Below, piece after piece: positions 48,046 through 59,253 of a stretch of 64,000 nt of DNA. This stretch comes from Sordaria brevicollis (Eukaryota > Ascomycota > Sordariomycetes > Sordariales > Sordariaceae), in the NCBI GenBank assembly GCA_033439795.1, contig JAUTDP010000002.1:248001-312000 (forward strand), given 5' to 3'. Position numbers and translations under genes: made by a program. Numbering within the stretch: position 1 is the first letter of the stretch; every line of letters starts with the position of its first letter. The notes beneath the pieces were generated by a model. That model was not told the DNA's origin. It made no database searches and was given only the letters and a program-made list of their open reading frames with translations.

Positions 48046-48842
48046 TCATGGGATATTTTGGGGTATTCTGACAGTTTTCAATAAAGAGACATTGATGCAT
48101 GTATCATGTCGCGGTTGGTCCTTTGTGGAATTAGAGAGCAGTTTGGCAAATTTTCCCATACCGCGATGAGTTTGCTTGTAGTGCCAAGCCTTACCGTATA
48201 ATTTCGAGCCATCCGGATTCCAGCTCAGACCGATACAGGCCGCCCCCAGATGGAATGGGGTGTCGGTTTATGCCGGCTGCAGAAGCAAAATTCCCCCATC
48301 TGCCATGTAAACGCTGGTTAAAACAGTGGCAGCACGTTGTTCTTAACCGGAGCCCTTTATAAAAAGGCCTATTCTTTAATGGTGGCCATTATCAAAGTAT
48401 AACCGATGCGGTCGGCAATGAGGGCATACAACGGCTAACTAAACCAGTTTCTTTCTACTAGTTTGCCAACTGTATCGGTCTGACCTGGAATCCGGATGGC
48501 CCGAAATTATACGGTAGTTGAAAAATCACTAACAATCTGAATTGTTAGCGCCCAGTCGCGGAAGTTGCACAAACTCACAATGTTGAGAAGGATGTTGGGA
48601 TCTGTGCCATATTCCCGCAGTCTTAAAACCGACGAGGCTGCTGTCCCTATGGTTTTGCTATTCCGGATGTTTTCTCGGCTGCTCAACTGGCAGACAAGGG
48701 CACAAGCAAGATCTTCCATCAAGATCACCATTGAGACCCAAGCCATCAAGGTGCCAGGCTGTGCAGAGTTATCGGCAAACGTAATCTCCGGGTCGGGGAC
48801 ATGATCGCTCGGCCAATTGCCCGGTCCGGGCCGCTTCGACTC
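48046..48842 (-). pseudogene. Unrecognised coding remnant interrupted by the MITE
   Basis: After a possible acceptor (CATCTAG) ending at 48840, a minus-strand frame stays open through a hydrophobic, protein-like segment (M-A-W-V-S-M-V-I-L-M-E-D-L-A-C-A-L-V-C). It continues into L-R-E-Y-G-T-D-P-N-I-L-L-N and S-D-F-S-T, then hits the MITE, whose terminal repeat supplies a TAA. Removing the MITE and one TA keeps the frame open for a further 46 or so codons (K-A-W-H-Y-K-Q...) to a TGA at 48046. A 42-base GTGAGT...GCTAAC...TTCAG stretch could be a tiny intron, and either reading keeps frame. No family recognised; it could be chance. Confidence 0.35.
48194..48514. mobile_element. 321-bp MITE of the pogo-like element, TA target
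   Basis: Terminal inverted repeats of about 46 bp with two mismatches begin CCGTATAATTTCG and end CGAAATTATACGG. The TA dinucleotide is duplicated at 48192-48193 and 48515-48516. About 190 bases of the left end, including GGAGCCC and a TATAAAAAGGCCTATT block, and about 80 bases of the right end match the two ends of the 3.13-kb element at 55664-58795. It is therefore an internal-deletion derivative. Unlike the long copy it is not RIP-mutated, consistent with being below the length RIP recognises well. It has no coding capacity. Confidence 0.9.
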
Positions 48843-50768
48843 CTAGATGAGGGACAGACGTCCGAATAACCTCACGACGGGTACGGGTGCGGACGGCACG
48901 GTATTTGTGACTCCGTGGAAGGTCGATCAAGGCTCGGCGCGGAAAGTTTGTGTGCCTCTGTGGTCGGTGAGTGGTCCAAGCAATTGGGATGGAATGGAAA
49001 AAAACAGAGTTCGGTCTCCAGTGACGCAGGTACCAGCACGTGGGCAGCTGGGATCAGAGGTCAATGAAAATCAGGGGGCGGGGAAAATGTCTGGACGAGG
49101 TTTGGTGCTGACGACCACAAGCAAAAGGGCAGAAAAGGGCCTATGCTCTCTTTCGTGCTCGGTGATCGTGATTCCCTTTTGTTGTGTGCACATCATTTGC
49201 CCTGGGATGCTGTGCTCGTCATCGTTTCACCAGTCATCTCCCCATGTCTCGCTCGCCAGGATAGACGAACGGAACCTTTTCAGTTTGACAAGCAACGGTC
49301 TTGCATGGTTCTATCGCGTAACGTTCGAGAAGACAAAGAGTGGAATGAGTGGGACAATATTCTGAGTCGGCGGGAAATTCCACGGCTTCTTCTTGTGCCT
49401 CCTTGTGCGACGGACTTGTAAATTGCCGGAACTGAATCGAAGAACTGATGGACTGGCCTTGATCAATCGGGCACGTCGGGGCCAGTTCTCCAGGACCCAG
49501 GTGAGACAAGACTCGGCGACTCGTATCAACCGGACAACTGAACTCAACTTGGTTCGAGCCCGTCGCGCGCATCCCACTCTGCTGGCACTGTTGATCAGCC
49601 AAATCATTAGCTTCTCGCTTGGTCGCCTTGACTTGGGTTCGCTTGGACTCTGCCAGTGCCTCGGGTTGTGGGTGGGTGGATGGGTGAAGCAGAGATTTTA
49701 GCCGATATCCGAACCTCGCACACCACATCCTTCGACAATGGCTTTGTTTGTGTTGAGGTTTGTCAAACTTCTCGAGATTGATGGCAGGATATGCGACGAT
49801 AAGTTGGTCTAGGTTCATCCCTAGATTCGAGCATAAAACGAAACGACATCTCAAACTCAAGAATCGGAATCCACACCGGGCCCGTGTTTTGTGTTTTGTG
49901 AAAAAGATTGGATGGCGCTCGTCGTGTCAGCAACTGAGGGCAATTGATCCATGCTCCCTTTTGATTAAGCGGTGGGGCTGGATGGAGCACCCCTGCTTGT
50001 CGTGCCTGCCCTGGCCTCCATTGACCAATGAGAGAATCAGAAACAAGCAGAAGAGTGGAGAACGTTTATCAGTTTCGGCGTTGCGGGCATCCAGACCCCA
50101 TTCCGAAGGGCAGGCCCGAGTTCTTGTGCGTGGTGGGAGGGCGTGCTGTGTGGTGAGCTGTGGGCAGCCACGACAGGGTGCAGTGGCACCATGAGGCCCC
50201 GGTCCTCGTCCCGTCGCAATGAACCTTTTCTTCTTTCCATTCCATTCCTCTTCTTCAACTCTTCTTCCCCTCTCTTCTCCTCTCGAATCCTTCGTCCCGC
50301 TGCGCTGCCACGCTTCCTTTTCCTCGCTTCCCCCCCCAACCTCCACCAACCACCGCCCGGCTCTATTTATCGACTGCAACCTCAAGCCAGGAGGCCCGAT
50401 AAATCGACCCGACATTCGTTCTCTACAATTACCAGGGCCATCCCACACACCCGTCTCTCTCTTCCGACCCAAACTCCATCCAAATCCCCTCACCACCAGT
50501 CTGTCATTGAAACGAGCCTGAGCTTCCGGTCATTCCGCGCCCAGCAACAAACCCACCTTTCATCTCCGAACCTGAGATCCGACAACGCAAATTCTTCATC
50601 TACGACATCATCAATCTTTTACCATCGCATCCGACAACGAAATCACTTCACTCCTTGCACGCGACTACGCCGACGTTTCCGCTCGCGCAATTAGGTTGAC
50701 CTTCTCAGCCACGACACTACGAGGACATAACATCTTTCACATCACAACACCTTCAGAAATCTATCACC
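48843..50768. other. Intergenic and long CT-rich leader of the 50769 gene
   Basis: No supported gene from 48.9 to 50.2 kb. From about 50220 to 50768 the plus strand is strongly C/T-rich and ends in an A/C-rich stretch before ATCACCATGG, typical of a constitutively expressed fungal gene's promoter and 5' leader. Frames open across it are compositional. Confidence 0.55.
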
Positions 50769-51194
50769 ATGGGCCTCAGCCTCTTCGACCGCATCCAAGC
50801 CAAGATCGAGCTCTTCCGTCTTGAGCAACGCTACACCCGCCGCCGTCATCGTCGCTCTACTTTCGTCTCCAACGCTACCTACGTCGATGGCGAGTACGTC
50901 TACAACACTCCCAACACCACTGGTTCTTCGGTGAACTCGAGCAAGACCAACAGCACCAGAGAGATGCCCTTCTCCCCTGACGTCGGCGTCAGCTCTCCCA
51001 AGGAAGAAACACCCGCCAGGAAGGTCTCCAACAGGTGGTCCACCGTGCCCGGATTCGGCAGCAGCTCGACACCATCGAAGCAGCCTAGCATGGAGAGCGT
51101 CTCGCATCAGCATCACAATTCTGAGAGCCGGTACCAGCAGAATTCTTGGGGAAGGAACTCGAAGCGCGTCAACTTCAACGAGGCCGACCGGTAG
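50769..51194 (+). CDS. Conserved-looking small hypothetical protein
   Basis: Single exon, 141 residues, start in a strong context (ATCACCATGG). The N-terminus is an amphipathic basic segment, M-G-L-S-L-F-D-R-I-Q-A-K-I-E-L-F-R-L-E-Q, then R-R-R-H-R-R. The rest is a low-complexity Ser/Thr/Asn-rich region likely to be disordered, ending R-V-N-F-N-E-A-D-R. Codons strongly prefer C in third position, unlike the surrounding intergenic DNA, which with the long CT-rich leader argues for a real, well-expressed gene. No catalytic or membrane motif seen; function unknown. The Gly-2 would allow N-myristoylation, but this is only a possibility. Confidence 0.75.
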   Translation: MGLSLFDRIQAKIELFRLEQRYTRRRHRRSTFVSNATYVDGEYVYNTPNTTGSSVNSSKTNSTREMPFSPDVGVSSPKEETPARKVSNRWSTVPGFGSSSTPSKQPSMESVSHQHHNSESRYQQNSWGRNSKRVNFNEADR

Positions 51195-53475
51195 AAGCGC
51201 TCCGCTCGTTACGTTGTTGCTGTGTAGGCCGATCACCACTGTTTGCCCTTGACAAAGAGCAACGCGATCGGATATGCATAGTACAACATCTCTGGGTAGG
51301 ACAGGGCTGTTTCGGAAACGGATACGTCTTCTGTCCTCTCATCGACAAACTTTTGACGTTCCAATGATACTCAACTACCGCACGAACTTCGATGTTGGAA
51401 CCGATCGCGCTTTTGGCAATCCAATGCATGGCATGTTCCACTTGGGCCCTGGATGCGCGACACGCCGATTATCGACTTGATGACGACGACCTGTAACCCG
51501 ATATTTGTTTTTTTCTTATTTCCTTTTGGCTACCGCGCCAGTTCAGTTATGGTTAGAACTGCGCACTCACGACTGACCCCGCAAGGCATACTATCCATCA
51601 GTGGCCTCATCACTCCTTGATGGACACGAACCTGCTTTTGTTTTCAATTCTTTTCTTGGTTTGCGCAGATGCATTGTATGCTCTCAGTATCATACATGCA
51701 TGCACTGCGTCTTTGATGGAGGAGCAAGGACGGTCGTCTAGATGCGCATGCATCTATCACGTTGAAGTACTTGTCACACCTCCGGTTTTTGTTGAGATGG
51801 AACTGGGCCCTGCATGCATGCATGCATGTCACACATGCACTGGAGCATGCTTGAAGAGGTCAGCGAAGAAGAAGAGGAAGAGGTGGTAAGGAACAGCCAC
51901 AAGGTCGGCGTCCACCTCAAGAGGGGAGAGAGGAGAAGAGAAGAGACGTATGAGGTGGAGGAAGAAAGTGAAGGGCAGACCAGACGCCGCTGGATAAACG
52001 TCGCCCCATCATGTTACGAACGCCCGGCTGGAAAGAAATACGTTAGACTATGTATTACGTTGTTGTAATTAGAATCTGGACAGGAAGTGGAAAGATATGG
52101 CAATGACGAGATATCTCATGTGCATCAGCGGATAATGCGGCATTGTGCTTGTAGTTCACTTATGTGGAGTTGGGTGCTGCGTGGTTCCGCTGCGATGTGC
52201 CGTTGTGTGCAGTGTGCATAATTTGGGAACAACTAGCCTCATGCCTCCAACTCCATAAATTCCAGCTAGACCTTCTCTGCTTGCCTGGACAGTTGACGAG
52301 AAATCGTGGTCGTAACATTCGATACCGAAGCATGGAGAAAGAGAAGAAGAATAACACGGGCTAGGAGACAGTGATTCCGGATCTTGACACAGAGTCCCAG
52401 GCCGGTTGAAATGGGTTCTGTCAAGGCGGGGTGCTGATGCTGATGTTGGCGGGAATCACCCACCATTTGACCATAGAGAGGCCACTTACATAGAATGGGG
52501 ATGAGGAACGACGAACATCTAATGTTTAAGTTGAGACTCGACGAATATAGACGGAGAGGAGTGGTACAGGTAGGTAAGTGGAGAGAAATCATGGACGGAA
52601 GGCTGAAGCGGAGGGGACTCAGGGGAGGCCCTCGCCTTTTGTGTGCTGACGGCGGCGGGACCAGGTCGGAGCCAGGAGGTGCCACTGCTACGCGGTCACT
52701 CTTTTTGTCTTTTGAGAGGCTGCCGGGAGAGGGAAAAGGATAGAAGCTCGGACAGATATGACTTTTTCTCTGCGTCCGTCCAATCCCGTCAAGCGGCGTT
52801 CAGAAAACCGGGGCAGCTCCACATTCCCTACGGTCCCTTGACTGTGGAGTTTTTTGTGGATCCAGTGGAGCTCGTCTTGTGGATCATCCAACGCAGGATG
52901 ACAATCCGGAAATTCAGTTATACCACAAGTCTCTACTAACAGATTGCGCGCTCGAAATGGTATGTAACAGTTGGTAAGGTACACAACTTAGACGTCACTG
53001 CCTGCCAGGTACCGGCGGACGTAATTGGTCGTCTGTTCCTTTCCACGTTTCTACTCGCTGTGAGCTGCAAACCAGCTCCACCGCTGATGTGACCCTGCGT
53101 GGCCTGTGGCATACCTTCCTCGACGATTCCTGTTCCTGACGGGTGAGCTGGAGATTCTCAACAGCTACGGCTTGGAGAGAACGTGTACTGAATAGAGTAC
53201 ATTTACTACTTAGATACCTTTGGCCTCTTCTTTTTCCCCCTTGTTCGGAGCAAGAGATAGCTGATTTAAAGAGCTGGAATCTTCCTCTTTCCTGGTGGTC
53301 TAACCATTCCTCTTTCATCAGCAACACACCAGGACACACAGCATACACCCACCTGCGGGGCAAGGACGAATTTGATGTTCAATCTCACTTTATACCTACC
53401 TACCTTTACTCAGAGACATGCAAATCATATAAGCTTCAATGGCTAATAACAACTCCGATATCAACTCCTCCCCAG
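51195..53475. other. Intergenic, possible unplaced first exon of the next gene
   Basis: No supported gene. An ATGC-repeat palindrome lies at about 51811-51828 and a GA-rich stretch at 51850-51975. The missing first exon of the zinc-finger gene at 53476 probably lies within the last few hundred bases, but no ATG-to-donor combination was convincing. Confidence 0.5.
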
Positions 53476-54111
53476 TTTCTGGGGGAAGGCCTGACTAATA
53501 ACGAGTGGTCTCAGCACATCGCTTCCGCCAGCGACTACGTCCAAATCCAGGAAGAGGACGGAAGAATCCCAGTGGAGAACACGGAAGAAAACATCAACCC
53601 GGACCTCAACACTGTCCAGCATGACAGCCTGATCCAGGTTTCACCTCCAGAGCCTCTTCATGGAGGCACTGTCTACCCTCCCCAGACTCAACACGAAGCT
53701 GCTCTTTTTCTAGAGCCGACCGGGGTATATGAGAATGCCAACAGCATGCCGTCCCCTTCTGCAGCCACCGCAGCCACTGCAGCCACCACAACCCCCACCC
53801 CTTCTCCTCCAGACAGTCAAGGCCACATCCATGTCCATCACCCCAACGTTACTGGTAGCCCTTACCATTGCGCGGTCTGTGACACCTCGTCCAAGACGAA
53901 GCGCGACCATGAGCGCCATCTCGCAACGAGGAAGCATCAGAATAAAACCAGCGGTAGCAACAGCAGCGGGTCTGACTCCACTGCCGCCGCCGGCTTTCAT
54001 TGCCTGGTCTCGGAGTGCGAGTACTCTCCCGAGGGAGGCAAGGCCTTTACTCGGGAGGACAACCTGTGGCGCCACATGAAGAAGGGTCACCCTGTTAAGG
54101 CGAGGGCGTGA
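53476..54111 (+). CDS. Two-finger C2H2 protein of the expanded family, 5' end unresolved
   Basis: The terminal exon probably begins after a CTCCTCCCCAG acceptor at 53475, in phase 0 like its paralogs, and encodes 211 residues. It has an acidic segment (E-E-D-G-R-I-P-V-E-N), an Ala/Thr/Pro run, then finger 1 (C-A-V-C...TKRDHERH-L-A-T-R-K-H) and finger 2 (C-L-V-S-E-C...REDNLWRH-M-K-K-G-H), ending K-A-R-A. The frame extends upstream to 53143 but has no ATG before the fingers except one far inside. An ATG at 53441 is in another frame and would need an implausibly short 40-base intron. So a first exon further upstream, as in the sister genes, is expected. CT-rich 3' flank follows. Confidence 0.72.
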   Translation, partial: FLGEGLTNNEWSQHIASASDYVQIQEEDGRIPVENTEENINPDLNTVQHDSLIQVSPPEPLHGGTVYPPQTQHEAALFLEPTGVYENANSMPSPSAATAATAATTTPTPSPPDSQGHIHVHHPNVTGSPYHCAVCDTSSKTKRDHERHLATRKHQNKTSGSNSSGSDSTAAAGFHCLVSECEYSPEGGKAFTREDNLWRHMKKGHPVKARA

Positions 54112-55499
54112 GGGTTCACGCGATGGTCCTTACATACATTCTCTCACCAATCTCTTATCACTTCACACGTCCTCTTTCCTTCCTCTCCATATTACATTCA
54201 CACCTTTTTCAACCTTGGTTCTCATTTCCCGTCTCAAGCGTTTCTCTCCTATAAAATTCTTTTCTTGTTTTTTCTTCTTTTTTTTACTAACGAGAGTATA
54301 GCGGGTGTTAGCGCATAGCCTTTGCGATATTTGGTCATTGTACTTAGAGCGTTGGATAATTTTCTTGTATGTCTGTCACCTTTATATCACCGAGGGTTTG
54401 ACTTCAACATCTAAACATTTTTTGCATGGCGTTGGCGCGGCTCACCCTGGATGGAGCACTAACAGACGACCGCTAAACATGGGTGGGTACAGTGCCCGTT
54501 AGCGATAGCCGCTTAATGCCAAGCTTGTTCCCCTGCGCCTGGTACCGATCCTTGCCTACAACCAAAACACAAGGCAATGATGTTTCGAACTCGTATGTCT
54601 ATGTTACGAATACGGGTCGACGTGCTTTGCGTAGCGCATTACTAGCAATTCCTGATGGAGGGAGAGAAGGGTTGGTAGTTAACCGGGGCAGCTTAAGTAT
54701 ATGCGGTCTAACATATATATACCGGGATTTACATCTCGCGGAAACTGGATGGGTAAACAAGGCTGTCCTGAGCATGGTACTATCTCCCGATAATATGGTG
54801 ACGGTAGGGCGAGGAAAGAAAGGGGCCTACAAGGGTCGGGAAAAGGGTAGGCGACCGAGACTCGACCAGCACGGCGGGACGGCAGGGTGGATGTTTCGAC
54901 GGACCACAAGCCTGGGAATGTTGCTGCGCCGCAGCCTCCCAAAAGGTTGACACCTAGAGGACCAAGTGAATGGAAGGCAACCAGTGTGTGAGGAGAGGTT
55001 GTAACCGTTGCAGCAGGGCCATACCTCTCTATGTAGAGGTACCTTATCTCGAGCTTAGAGCCTCCCTGGAAGCAGTAATGACGGATAACTCCGGCTGCGT
55101 TTTCAGGTACCGGTACTCTTACCCAATCAGTATGAGCCATAAACTCCCGATCAGGCTAGCTTGTGGTATCGCCCGGCCCAATCAGCTAACACGGGCAAGT
55201 CTGCCGTGCCTTGGCTTGCTGTCATTTTCTTCTTTCTTTCCCGCGACGTTTGGAGACGGACGGACTCAGTGCGAGATTGACGCGCAAAAGGTCCAGGACA
55301 TAAGCTGGACATGTCCTCTTTCTGACCTTTATAAAATGCTCCTCAGGGGATATCAGAGGTATCCTCTCGAACGACTATTCACATACACCAAGCATCTGGT
55401 TCATGATAGGCACTTTTTGACACCTGAGCCCAATTTCTCCTCTCTTGAATCCTTTTGCGTCCATCTTCAATTGACCTCTTCTCATCAACATCAAATACC
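54112..55499. other. Intergenic with promoter of the transposon-split gene
   Basis: CT-rich 3' flank up to about 54290, then no supported gene. An octamer TAGAGGTA at 55034 forms a small imperfect hairpin with TACCTCTC at 55022. Confidence 0.5.
55330..55336 (+). promoter_or_regulatory. TATA box of the zinc-finger gene at 55500
   Basis: TATAAAA, 170 bases upstream of the ATG at 55500, in a region of otherwise mixed composition. Confidence 0.4.
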
Positions 55500-58400
55500 A
55501 TGGACACAAGCCATCTGTTCGTCGAGCTCGGCAACGCTGTCATGTATCAAGGCCAAAGCATTGTAATGGACGAGGTGGCCCAAGCTCCCAACTCTGCATC
55601 CTTGGACATAGCGGGCATGGTACGCATCTTAATATCCCTTCCCAATTTGTCCTCTCACTAATACCGTATAATTTCGGGGGATCCGGATTCCAGGTCAGAC
55701 CGATACAGACCGCCACCAGATGGAACAGGGTGCCAATTTCTGCCCGCTACACCAGCGAAATGCCGCTTTCTATTATATAAATGCTAGCTAAAATAGTTAT
55801 AGCAATATATTCTTATCCGGAGCCCTATAAAAAGGCCTATTATTGAACTTTAATATTCTTCTTTACCCTCTATAATTATACCCTATCCTTATTCCCTATT
55901 ATACTAATTATATAACCGAATCCCAATAATCCAATTATAACTACAATTAAATAAAAATTAATCTTTAGAAATATTAATCTCGTATATAAATAAATAAATT
56001 ATTAATATTTTATCTATTTTATTTATTAAATAATTTATTACTAAATATAATAAATAATTACCCAAATGCTTAATAATTTATTAAGGGTATTAAATATATC
56101 GTCGTACCGCGAATACCCTTATCCCCTAACGTATTAAAAAGTTTAAACTTTATTAATAAAGATTAAATCCACTATAATTAAATTCGTAATAAAAGCCGTT
56201 ATAAAATCGAATTAAAAATTAAACTTAAGGGTATTAAAATTTTATATTACGTAATAGAGTTTAATAAATATTAATATAAATAGGATAATAAACTCTAAAA
56301 AACTCGTTAATAGTAAGAAGCTAAAGGAATAGCGTATATTTACATTAATATTATTAAATAAAATAAGGGAAATTTTAGTAATAAAAAGGATACGGATAAC
56401 GAATTTTAATAACGTTATTATTTAATAATATTAATAATAATATAAAATTATTATTATAATTATTATTTATATTATAATTATCTTTCTCTTCCCTTTTATT
56501 ATTATTATTATTATTATTTATTACGCCGTTTTTTATTATTAGCTTTTAAACGTTCGATAAATACTTATTTATTTTTTCCAATTTTAATAAGATTTCGCTT
56601 AATTAATATATTAAATAATTATTTAATTTTAAAACGATCGTAGCTTCCCCTAATTAATTTAGAATTATAAACGAAATTATTTTTAAACTTAAAGATAACT
56701 TTAAAATTATTTATCCCTATAATTATATTAAGAATTTATTCTTAATTAATTTAATTAATATTATCCTTATTAATATCTTTAATATTAATAAAATAGTTTT
56801 CTAAGCCGTTTAGAAATATAAAAATATTTATATCTTTAAATACCTTCTTAACCAACTCTTATTTTTAATTCCTAATAATTACGCAAATTCGAAAAATAAC
56901 GTAAATAATTATAATCCTCTTATTAGAAATAGACCAGGCTTTTTAAAGGTATTCTCTTTCCTAAATCTTCTTATAGAACTACATTTCCTCCTTAAGCAAT
57001 TTTTTAAACGGCGTATTAATCGAAATATCGAAAGGTTGGAATAAATTAATTAAATTACTAGGAATTATCGTAAGCACTACTTTATACGGCATCCCCTCCT
57101 TTAATTTATTACAAATTTAAATAATATTATATAATAGCGCTATATTTATAATTAATAGGAATTCTTATCCTATCTCCCTAATAACGGACGCTAATTTCTT
57201 ATTTAACTAATTGAATAAAAATTCCTTATTTTAATACGCTATTTTATTAAATTTAATATCAATATTTTAAATATAATAAAATTATTCATCTTCTAAAATA
57301 ATACCCTCTCTATAAAAGATAATAGTAGGGTTAATACGCTATATTCTATTAATAAAAATATAGAGAATTAAAATAATTTAATATTTACCCTATTTATTTT
57401 AATTAATCTTTCTTAAAATAATTTTACTTCCTTTAAAGGTATATATATAACCTTCGAAATATTCGAACGGGAGAAGAATTTTATCGAAATTTATAATATA
57501 ATTAAAAAGAAACCTAATCGGTATACTAAATATTATTAATTAAATATTACGTTTAATAAACCTACAAATTAAAAATATTAACCTCTAAATTATTAACGAA
57601 TTTCTTTAAACCTCTTTTAAATTTCTTTAAGCCAAAAATGAATAAAAGCGAAAAGAAAATAAAAAAGACGAAAAGAAAATAAAAAAAACGAAAGGAAGGA
57701 AAGGCCGGATAAATTATTATATAAATATATAAACGTACTTTAAAAAACAATTTACTTTAATAAATAATTTAATAAATAATCGTTATATTTAATATATAAT
57801 CCTTCTATTCGTAATATTATAGCGTTTATAAAAATTAATAAATTAGTTATAAAAGAAAGTAAAATTTTATAAGCGTATTACTTCTAGGTAAAACCGCTCG
57901 TATAACCGTATAAATTCGTAATAAAATTATACTAATATAATTTACTTATTCCCTAACCGTTTTTCCCAAAATAATTCGTATAATATATATTCGAATTTTA
58001 ATTATAAAGGGATATTATTCCGAAGAGGATTAAAAATAATATATTCGCGGTTATATTACTAATCCCCAATAATTAAACGCGATATTAAAAAGTATTAAAC
58101 AACTTTATTATAATAAATATTATAATAACTAAATATATAATATATATTATTAATATTATTTCGTCGGCGGACCCCGCAATTAACGCGCCGTAGTGCTTCA
58201 ATCTTCGTTTATACTAAATAATTAAGGACCTATTATTATAGTTTTCGTTAATACTAATTCTATTTATTATATAGAAATACGTACTTAACGCTTAAATTCG
58301 TTAAAATAATAACGTTTAACCCGTTTAATTAATTTTTTATAGTACGATTTAATAACCTTACCGTTAACGTATTACGGGCGCCGCCCTAGTCGCTTTTTTA

Positions 58401-59253
58401 CCCGCTTAAAATTTAAAAGTATAAATAGTAGGGGTTCTAAAGGTAATTACAATTAAGGTATTAATTAAGGTACTAATTAGGGTATTAATTAAGGTACTAA
58501 TTAGCTTAGTAAAGGGACCGACTGCGCTCGTTATTTTTAATCTATAACTACGACGACGATAATAATGGGGATAAAAACACCATAAATAAAGAGAGGTAAT
58601 AAGAAAGAATAGATATAGGGCTTTAGAATATTTAAAAGGATTAATTTAGTAGGGAGAAAATATTAAGGTATAACGCTATATAATTAAAAGTGAGGGTATA
58701 TAATATATAGTTATGCTAATTAAGCCAGTTTCTACTACTAGGTTAGCGGTCTATATCGGTCTAACCTGGAATCCGGATCCCCCGAAATTATACGGTACCT
58801 GCCTTGGCGCAGTACCCCAACCACGGGTGGGAGCAGCTGGATCTTCTTCAAGATTTCATCGAGAACCCCGTAGCCCTTGGCGAACTTGTCGTCAACGAAC
58901 AGCCTCCCTTGCAGATCATTGACAATGCCCTACCCGAGGGCTTGCCAGAAATTCCCATGGCTGCCGAAAATCCTCCAAAACCTGACAACGGCTGTCGCTA
59001 CAACTGTGAGGCCTGCCCTTTCTTCTCCAACATCAAACGCGACTACGACCGACACCTTAGAACTATGAAGCACCGAAGGAATACCAGGATCCGCGGAACC
59101 CATGAGGCTCTGGACCCTTTTGGACCGAATCACATGAGTTTCCGCTGCCCAGTACCGAATTGCAAGTTCAACGCCGGTGGGAAGACGTTCTCTCGGGATG
59201 ACCACCTGTGGAGGCACATTCGCAAGGTGCATGACATTAAGAAGCAGATGTAA
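55500..59253 (+). CDS. Two-finger C2H2 gene with a transposon inside its intron
   Basis: Exon 1 is 55500-55619 (40 codons, M-D-T-S-H-L-F-V-E-L) and exon 2 is 58813-59253, together 186 residues. The intron (GTACGC donor, GGCGCAG acceptor, phase 0) is 3193 bp. Removing the element at 55664-58795 and one TA leaves a 59-bp intron with an ACTAAT branch site 17 bases from the acceptor. Exon 2 carries finger 1, C105-E-A-C108...IKRDYDRH121-L-R-T-M-K-H127, and finger 2, C152-P-V-P-N-C157...DDHLWRH175-I-R-K-V-H180, ending D-I-K-K-Q-M. Both exons are intact and not RIP-mutated. The insert is, which raises the question of whether the intron is still removed. Confidence 0.78.
57000..57110 (-). pseudogene. 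Pogo-type transposase remnant
   Basis: Carries the F-Q-P-F-D-I-S-I-N-T-P-F-K-K-L-L-K-E-E-M box with a following in-frame TAG where the family usually has Trp. It corresponds to the region of the third catalytic Asp of DDE transposases. Other catalytic positions could not be placed by eye. Confidence 0.7.
58454..58503. repeat. 12-bp tandem repeat, four units
   Basis: Four units alternating AAGGTATTAATT and AAGGTACTAATT (one starts AGGG) lie in the subterminal region of the pogo-like element. Confidence 0.75.

Larger units (their letters stand above)
55664..58795 (-). mobile_element. Pogo/Fot1-like DNA transposon, RIP-inactivated, inside an intron
   Basis: 3132 bp bounded by 50-bp terminal inverted repeats (55664-55713 and 58746-58795) with two mismatches, both C to T type, and flanked by TA duplications at 55662-55663 and 58796-58797. 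The interior is AT-saturated. A minus-strand stretch at about 57000-57110 reads K-V-V-L-T-I-I-P-S-N-L, then L-F-Q-P-F-D-I-S-I-N-T-P-F-K. This matches the Q-P-L-D-V-S-I-N-x-P-F-K box of the pogo/Fot1 DDE superfamily (third catalytic Asp), so the transposase ran on the minus strand. TA targeting also fits the Tc1/mariner-pogo group. No intact frame survives. Confidence 0.88.

Noticed and set aside
51814..52068. 84-codon ORF with Glu run
   Set aside because: Generated by a GA-rich simple-sequence stretch; no other support.
53441..53475. ATG at 53441 as start of the 53-kb zinc-finger gene
   Set aside because: It is in a different frame from the fingers and would need a 40-base intron with a GTTTCT donor, shorter than credible fungal introns.
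57562..57750. 62-codon Phe/Lys-rich ORF in the pogo-like element
   Set aside because: Product of AT saturation and a short internal duplication (GAAAAGAAAATAAAAAA), not a surviving gene.
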